Of a DNA stretch of 64,000 bases, positions 59,059 to 64,000 are shown one piece after another (the first letter of the stretch is position 1; each line of letters begins with the position of its first letter). The position numbers and the translations under genes are program-made. The notes beneath the pieces were generated by a model. The model worked only from the letters and a program-made list of their open reading frames with translations. It ran no database searches and was not told the DNA's origin. The stretch comes from Moorena sp. SIOASIH (GTDB lineage Bacteria; Cyanobacteriota; Cyanobacteriia; Cyanobacteriales; Coleofasciculaceae): assembly GCF_010671925.1 (NCBI RefSeq), contig NZ_JAAHIH010000009.1:124001-188000 (forward strand), given 5' to 3'.

Positions 59059-59673
59059 TTATTTATCCTTTTTTCTAAACAATCCACCAGCACCTAAAGC
59101 AGTAAGTCCCAGTAGTGCTAATCCAGAAGCCGGTTCAGGTACACTAGTTGGATCTGGCTTTGAGGGATCCTCGGTGATCGTTTCCTTAAAATTAGGATTG
59201 GGATCAACATAGGTAGTTGGAGGTAATAGGGAACCCCCAAGAGTAAAGGTAATTCCTGACTCTCTGTTCCAGGTAAGGATATAAGCCCCGGCATCAACAG
59301 CCCTACCAAAATCGATATCTAGAATCCAACTATCAGGGGTAGCGTCAAAGGTAGTAACAAAGGTTCTAGGAGGAAGAGGAAAAGGAGAAGGCAATGGTTC
59401 AAGGGTAATATCAGAACCGACTTGCTCTAACCCTTCTACATCAAGAAACCAAGAAAGTAATTCCCCTTCAGTATTGTACTCAACAAACCCCTGGTAATCT
59501 CTAGTTTGGGGAGGAGGCTCTGGCAGAAAATCAGGAAAATCTGATAATTGAAGTTCACCGCTGAATTCTTGGTTAATTACCTGCTCAGCAGCAGCCGGTA
59601 AAACTCCAATGGTAGCAGAGGTTAAAGCGACAGCAGTAGTAACAAGAGCGAATTGCGTAGAAAGATTAGTCAT
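59059..59673 (-). CDS. PEP-CTERM sorted exported protein
   Basis: A 204-residue protein with an N-terminal signal peptide (FALVTTAVALTSATIGVLPAAAEQ) and a C-terminal PEP-CTERM tag (SVPEPASGLALLGLTALGAGGLFRKKDK). That tag directs processing and surface sorting by exosortase-type systems in EPS-producing bacteria. The mature part is proline-rich and acidic (DFPDFLPEPPPQTRDYQGF, TFVTTFDATPDSWILDIDFG) and of unknown function. The start is supported by GAGGATACTTT upstream. No exosortase gene is in the window. Confidence 0.9.
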   Translation of the reverse strand: MTNLSTQFALVTTAVALTSATIGVLPAAAEQVINQEFSGELQLSDFPDFLPEPPPQTRDYQGFVEYNTEGELLSWFLDVEGLEQVGSDITLEPLPSPFPLPPRTFVTTFDATPDSWILDIDFGRAVDAGAYILTWNRESGITFTLGGSLLPPTTYVDPNPNFKETITEDPSKPDPTSVPEPASGLALLGLTALGAGGLFRKKDK

Positions 59674-60224
59674 ATAAAGTATCCTCGTTCAGTATGTAGA
59701 TAATAGGGAACAGGGAACAGGGAACGGTAGGAAAGAGTTTAAGCATTCAGCTATCAGCCTATGCGCTATGCCCACGCTACGGGAACGTTTTATCTGAGTT
59801 ACGCCTGAAAGCTGACAGCTGTTCGCGTAGCGTGGCCAACGGCCAAGGGCTGAATGCTTACGAAATAGTTAACAGGTTTGTTATGATAAATTATTATGAT
59901 TTATCATAATCGCTTGTCAAATAATAGAGTTAGCTTGAATTATACTTACCTCTAAATTACATGTCAATACTTTATCAAAACCCCTAAAATTGACGATGCC
60001 AAATTGCCTGATTAGTATAGGATTTATAATATAGGAAAGGGAGTAGCGATGCAGTTGCTGATCGGCGAAATGACAACCATTGCTCCCCATCTCCCCATCT
60101 CCTCATCTCCCCATCTCCCCATCTCCCCATCTCCCTACTCCCTAAGACGAAAGTCCCTCACCTAATTGAGAACCACTACAGTCTATAATATGTAAAGCGC
60201 AATAAAAATCAGGAGGTGATCGTC
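59674..60224. other. Repeat-rich region before the fourth tnpB
   Basis: GGGAACA heptamers (59707-59725), a GCTACGGGAACG/GTTCGCGTAGCGTGGCC repeat pair (59770-59840), a TTATGATAAATTATTATGATTTATCATAA palindrome (about 59880-59909) and 8-base CATCTCCC units (60085-60135). AGGAGG at 60211-60216 belongs to tnpB. No gene is seen. Confidence 0.65.
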
Positions 60225-61622
60225 ATGCTGCTCAACTACCAATACCAGGCTTATCCAAGTAGTAAACAAAAACTAGAACTAAATGATTGGCTACGGATTT
60301 GTCGGTACTGGTACAACTGGCAGTTGGGCGATCGCTTTCGGTGGTGGAATGAAAACCGCACTGCTGTTAATTCTTGTCCGTTGATTACTTATCTACCAGA
60401 ACTCAGAGATAACCCCGGTTATTTCAGTCAAAAAAAGCTGTTACCAATCTGGAAAAAAGACTTGGTGACAGTTGTCCACTCAGGTGAATTGCTGGACTTT
60501 ACCCGAGTTCCGGCGAATACTTTACAGGACGTATGTAAAAGAGCAGACCTAGCTTTCAGTCGATTCATCAAAGGCGATTGTAATGGTAGTCGTAGCGGAA
60601 AACCCCGATTTAAAAATCAAGCTAGATACAGGACTTTAAAGATAGATGGGAAAGACTGTTTTTCTGTAGCCAGAATCGAGAAGAAATGGATATGGCTAAA
60701 GATAAGTAAACTCAAGGGCTGGCTCAAAGTACGACTACATCGTCCGCTGCCCGACGGGTTTAAGCTCAAGAATATTCTAATCACCAAGAAAACCGATGGT
60801 TGGTACACAACCTTATGCTTAGAAGATTCTACAGTACCAACGCTTACACCAGAAAGTGTTATTCCCACTTGGGATAATAGCATAGGGTTGGATGCGGTAC
60901 TTTATGGAGAAGATTATCTAGCAACATCTGAAAACACCAAACTACCTTCACTTAAGTCTTACCGTAAAAATCATTCTGATTTAGAAAAGGTACAGACAAA
61001 AAAGAATGCCAAGACAAAAGGCAGTAAAGCTAGAAGGAAATTGCAATCGCGTGAAGCGAGAATACATCAACGGATTGCTATGAGCCGGAAGGATCATGCC
61101 TATAAAACAGCTCATTTGCTGGTTAGAACCGGAAAAAAAGTTTTCTATTATGAAAATTTGAACCTTACTGGTTTAAATAAACGAAATAAACCCAAGCCAG
61201 ATGGGAAGGGTGGATATTTGCCTAATGGACAGTCCGCTAAATCTGGATTAAATAAGTCTTGGTTGGACGCAGGGTTTGGGCAGTTCTTTGAGGTACTGGG
61301 CTACATAGCTGGAAAAGCTGGAGCAGTAACGAAAAAGTGTAACCCTGCCTATACCTCTCAGCTGTTAAGCTATCGAGACGAGTTTGTATTCACGGATTGC
61401 GACCTCCGCGAGTATTGGGATGAGCAAGAAATGTTAATGGTTGACCGCGACGTAAATGCCGCAATTAACCTAAAACGAGTGGGGCTGGGCGTGTTCCCCA
61501 CTATAAAACGCTGTAAGGGGAATCCGGTTATAGCTAGGTCTATAACTAATAGTACCTCAAAGGAAGTTTTAGTAGCTCTAAGGAGTGCTAGAAGCTTACA
61601 CTTAACGGATAGGGAAGTGTAG
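60225..61622 (+). CDS. tnpB: TnpB-family RNA-guided nuclease (third zinc-finger-less type)
   Basis: A 465-residue protein from the ATG at 60225, eight bases after AGGAGG. RuvC residues: Asp in NSIGLDAVLYGEDYLA, Glu in KVFYYENLNLTGLNKRNK and Asp in MVDRDVNAAINLKRVGLG. The zinc-ribbon position (PAYTSQLLSYRDEFVFTDCDLREYWDEQEML) keeps the TSQ entry but only a single Cys. The tail (GVFPTIKRCKGNPVIARSITNSTSKE) is typical of this cyanobacterial group. There is no tnpA. Downstream, a GATCAC...GTGATC hairpin (about 61664-61683) is a candidate right end and guide-RNA terminus. Confidence 0.85.
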   Translation: MLLNYQYQAYPSSKQKLELNDWLRICRYWYNWQLGDRFRWWNENRTAVNSCPLITYLPELRDNPGYFSQKKLLPIWKKDLVTVVHSGELLDFTRVPANTLQDVCKRADLAFSRFIKGDCNGSRSGKPRFKNQARYRTLKIDGKDCFSVARIEKKWIWLKISKLKGWLKVRLHRPLPDGFKLKNILITKKTDGWYTTLCLEDSTVPTLTPESVIPTWDNSIGLDAVLYGEDYLATSENTKLPSLKSYRKNHSDLEKVQTKKNAKTKGSKARRKLQSREARIHQRIAMSRKDHAYKTAHLLVRTGKKVFYYENLNLTGLNKRNKPKPDGKGGYLPNGQSAKSGLNKSWLDAGFGQFFEVLGYIAGKAGAVTKKCNPAYTSQLLSYRDEFVFTDCDLREYWDEQEMLMVDRDVNAAINLKRVGLGVFPTIKRCKGNPVIARSITNSTSKEVLVALRSARSLHLTDREV

Positions 61623-61700
61623 GAGCGTCACCTAGGCAGACCTCAGCCATGCCAAACAATTGGATCACCAAATTTAGTGATCATGACCGTAAGGGATACT
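61623..61700 (+). mobile_element. Putative right end of the tnpB element
   Basis: The stretch after the tnpB stop contains the GATCACCAAATTTAGTGATC hairpin, the sort of subterminal structure found where IS200/IS605-type elements end. The left end upstream of 60225 was not located. Confidence 0.4.
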
Positions 61701-61945
61701 TCTAGGGAGCTGTTATGGGATTGACCTTTGGTCACGCTGCGCGAACGCAAAATTATTGTCGCTAAATCTGTTATTATCCCCGTCTAGTTTTTCCAGCTCA
61801 AGCCAACTTGTCACCATGTTAAGGGATAGATCTAGGGAGCTACTATGGGATGCTTCTAGGTCCCTGTTATGGGATTGACCTTTGGTCACGCTGCGCGATC
61901 GCGAACTTCTTGTCACTAAACCTGTTATTATAGCAGTCATCGTTT
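61685..61945. repeat. Imperfect direct repeat of about 95 bp
   Basis: The block TCTAGGGAGCTGTTATGGGA, TTGACCTTTGGTCACGCTGC and GCGAACGCAAAATTATTGTC (about 61700-61790) recurs in diverged form at about 61830-61945, with a partial third GGGATGCTTCTAGG piece. No gene is seen from 61623 to 62074. Confidence 0.8.
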
Positions 61946-62074
61946 TCCTATTCAAAAGGTTTCACACAGAAACTTTGCCCCATTGGCCAGGCCATCCCAT
62001 TCCCGTAGCGTGCCTCAAAGGCCAAGGCTGATAGCTGATAGCTGATAGCTGATAGCTGAATGCTTACGCAAGCC

Positions 62075-62797
62075 CTAACTAGACTTCATGAACTCAACAT
62101 CAGAGCGATCGCGATTGTCAGATTTTATATCTAAAACAGAGATAGCTACATAAATACAAAAGATAGAAAAGAAAACCCAAAGAGAATTGAGTCCCCAAAA
62201 CTTAATCCAAAAATTGACAAAATGTTCGGTATCTATATTGGGAAAGCCATTTAAAACCTCTGTACCAAAAAACAAAACAGCACCATATAAATCCATTAGT
62301 GAAGTAACCAGAATACACAAGCCAGCTTTTCGGGAATTTTTCTTCAGAAGATAAAAAGCATAAAGTGTTAAAGGTCCGCCTATGGTAGCAGTCACCCACT
62401 CTAAAATAACAGTAGCAGAGTCTGAGATGAGATAACGGTGATCGGCAACACCATAAGCCCACCATATCCAAGCCCACTTATCTTTTTCCGTGACATTGTG
62501 TAGATATGGATGAACAAAACACCAGCTTAACTCCCATGTAACATGAGCAATTCCCGATATTAATAACCAAATGCTGCAAATAGTTATTAGTTTTTCTGCT
62601 CTTGTCCGGTTTCCTTCCTTCGAGTATAACCAGGGGGATAGCAACAGCCCTAGCAAGGAAATGATCAGTATAGTAGAAGCAATATTTGAAGAAGTTACTG
62701 GGTCTGCTTTGAACAAGATTATCAGGGCGAGTGCCCCTGGAACACAAACAAGTGCTGCCACCACAGTTATGATTTGAACTACTCGAATTATTGTCAT
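62075..62797 (-). CDS. Emopamil-binding-protein-like (EXPERA) membrane protein
   Basis: A 240-residue protein with five or six transmembrane helices. AHVTWELSWCF, WAWIWWAYGVADHRYLISDSATVILEWVTATIGGPLTLYAF, FFGTEVLNGF and HFVNFWIKFWGLNSLWVFFSIFCIY match the EBP/EXPERA layout, with conserved acidic and aromatic residues inside the membrane. Eukaryotic EBP is a sterol isomerase. Bacterial homologues are of unknown function, so a lipid or isoprenoid substrate is only a guess. ATG 62797 is preceded by AGCTAATATG with no strong ribosome-binding site. Confidence 0.7.
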   Translation of the reverse strand: MTIIRVVQIITVVAALVCVPGALALIILFKADPVTSSNIASTILIISLLGLLLSPWLYSKEGNRTRAEKLITICSIWLLISGIAHVTWELSWCFVHPYLHNVTEKDKWAWIWWAYGVADHRYLISDSATVILEWVTATIGGPLTLYAFYLLKKNSRKAGLCILVTSLMDLYGAVLFFGTEVLNGFPNIDTEHFVNFWIKFWGLNSLWVFFSIFCIYVAISVLDIKSDNRDRSDVEFMKSS

Positions 62798-63297
62798 ATT
62801 AGCTGTAGATTAATACACAAAATAGATTATACACAATTAGTATTGGATGTACTGACAAACAAGCAATATAGCACTACGTGCATACATACCTTAGGATAAT
62901 TTACTATTGCTATGTGATTAGTCATTAGTCATTGGTTATTGGTGATTATCTGCCCATTATTTATTGCCTGTTCAGACAGTCATCATTTTTTAAAGTCACC
63001 TTGAACTGCTATAAAATAGCCTAATCATAGCCCTTAGCACTATATTGAGTAGTCCAAGACTCAAAACAAAAGATCTGAAGCAAATTTTAGTAAATCGCAA
63101 ATGTAAATTCACGGAAAATAAGGGTGGTAGCTCTCGTCAACCAGGAGACAAACAGGTCTCTTGCAGCGATCGCCATATAGCAGCTAGCACCCTTGGCTAA
63201 ATACTGCTTTAAAGGGACTTTACCGATGTCCACATGTTTGGCTGAAATGTCATATGGCAGAAATTATAAAAAACTTTGCGATCTACTACAAATATAG
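62798..63297. other. 500-bp gap, no gene seen
   Basis: AT-rich unique sequence. A TTAGTCATTGGTTATTGGTGATT-type stretch lies near 62920-62950 and a GCGATCGCC site near 63165. No open frame, tRNA-like fold or terminator is convincing. Confidence 0.5.
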
Positions 63298-64000
63298 TTA
63301 TGGCTTCTTTGCTGAAGCCATAAGATAATGTTTTACAGAAGAATTTAGCATACCATCATATACAGTCATGTATTGGCGAAAAGTTGGCTCATCAACTTTT
63401 TCTGCCGAAAACTGATCCTGGAGCCAACTCATCATACGTCGGCAATATTCTCCCCAAGACTGATTTGTTACGTCAATAAGTTCCACCTGTTTGAATCCTG
63501 CTTGTAGGTAAGTATCTTTGTACTCCTCCATATTTCTGACATTGTTCTTCAAAGGCACTAGCCATTCACCTACCCACTGGGTACTTTCAAAGATAATGTC
63601 GGCTAGTACTAGATGACCACCTGGCTTCAATATGCGCCAAGCTTCCTGTAAAAATTCATTTCTTGTATCAAAGTGGAAGGCAGCCTCAACACAAATGATG
63701 TTATCAAACGAATTATCTTCAAACTCCATCTTCACTGCATTCATAACAATGAATGTGCAGCCTGGTGCGTTCAATCTACATTTTTCAACTTGTTTTTGAG
63801 AAATGTTGATACCCACGACATTACTAGCTGGATAATAGTTGAGAAGATGATTGGTAGTGGCACCTAAGCCACAGCCAACATCAAGTATTTTGCCCTTTTT
63901 GTCAGGAATGAATTCTAAAAGCTTATCTACAATATTCTCGCAGGCTTCCTCTTGATTTAGAGTGTCAGAAAGCCAGAAGCCAACATTAAAAAAATCTTTT
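63298..64000 (-). CDS. Class I SAM-dependent methyltransferase (5' end beyond the window)
   Basis: The open frame continues past the window edge; 233 residues are visible. KILDVGCGLGATTNHLLNYYP is motif I, NVVGINIS the acidic-loop region, NAVKMEFEDNSFDNIICVEAAFHF motif IV and WRILKPGGHLVLADIIF motif V. It resembles small-molecule O/C-methyltransferases of natural-product pathways (erythromycin/rebeccamycin MT type). The LNQEEACENIVDKLLEFIP lead-in is normal, so only about 40-60 residues are missing. The substrate is unknown. Confidence 0.85.
   Translation of the reverse strand, partial: KDFFNVGFWLSDTLNQEEACENIVDKLLEFIPDKKGKILDVGCGLGATTNHLLNYYPASNVVGINISQKQVEKCRLNAPGCTFIVMNAVKMEFEDNSFDNIICVEAAFHFDTRNEFLQEAWRILKPGGHLVLADIIFESTQWVGEWLVPLKNNVRNMEEYKDTYLQAGFKQVELIDVTNQSWGEYCRRMMSWLQDQFSAEKVDEPTFRQYMTVYDGMLNSSVKHYLMASAKKP

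Overview
The window looks like a large-genome, filamentous marine cyanobacterium of the Moorena/Lyngbya type. The evidence is a phycobilisome core cluster (apcE-apcA-apcB-apcC), psbY, a two-domain carboxysome shell gene (ccmO) beside a CmpR-type regulator, many HIP1-like GCGATCGC octamers, several tnpB-bearing insertion sequences, and very abundant tandem repeats of 7-base units like the STRR repeats known from cyanobacteria. The genus is an inference.

Layout. 1-4.7 kb: a LuxR-type response regulator, a family 2 glycosyltransferase, a methyltransferase, an IS200/IS605-like remnant and a possible stand-alone omegaRNA/HEARO-like element. 4.7-10.3 kb: the allophycocyanin core genes. 10.6-16.7 kb: housekeeping and photosynthesis genes (ftsW, a VOC protein, a zinc-ribbon protein, a gamma-carbonic-anhydrase-like protein, psbY, cmpR-like, ccmO). 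17.6-27.2 kb: an accessory zone where insertion sequences have cut small genes and toxin-antitoxin operons (hicAB, an antitoxin/PIN pair, Uma2 genes). 27.5-31.6 kb: a secreted protein, an ECF sigma factor whose 3' end has been overrun by a minisatellite, and long repeat-filled gaps. 31.6-44.4 kb: five co-directional genes. An AAA-like ATPase with an N-terminal HTH comes first, then a TruD/LynD-like YcaO cyclodehydratase, an amidohydrolase, an unrecognised 340-residue protein, and a 1928-residue kinase/ATPase/GAF/ATPase fusion. 44.9-50.9 kb: a frameshifted PIN toxin module, two co-transcribed P-loop ATPases and a mazEF pair. 51.1-54.6 kb: molybdate transport (a fused modBC, and modA). 55.1-58.7 kb: a small conserved protein, then a HEPN gene overlapping a gene that fuses a KGGVGR-type ParA-like ATPase to a second P-loop ATPase. 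59-64 kb: a PEP-CTERM protein, a fourth tnpB, an EBP-like membrane protein and a truncated methyltransferase.

How the parts relate. The Apc genes build the phycobilisome core. Four linker repeats in ApcE suggest a pentacylindrical core. The cmpR-like gene and ccmO belong to inorganic-carbon acquisition. The YcaO block is a probable azoline-forming RiPP (TOMM) locus with no conventional precursor gene in sight. The HEPN/ParA-ATPase pair and the clustered STAND-like ATPases among toxin-antitoxin remnants look like a defence or stress island.

Most notable structural signal: a family of palindromic elements (50, 93, 93 and 137 bp). In two broken or altered genes, exact removal of the element restores a plausible protein. 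Short repeats have also entered modBC, the sigma factor, and the ends of modA and the gamma-carbonic-anhydrase-like gene.
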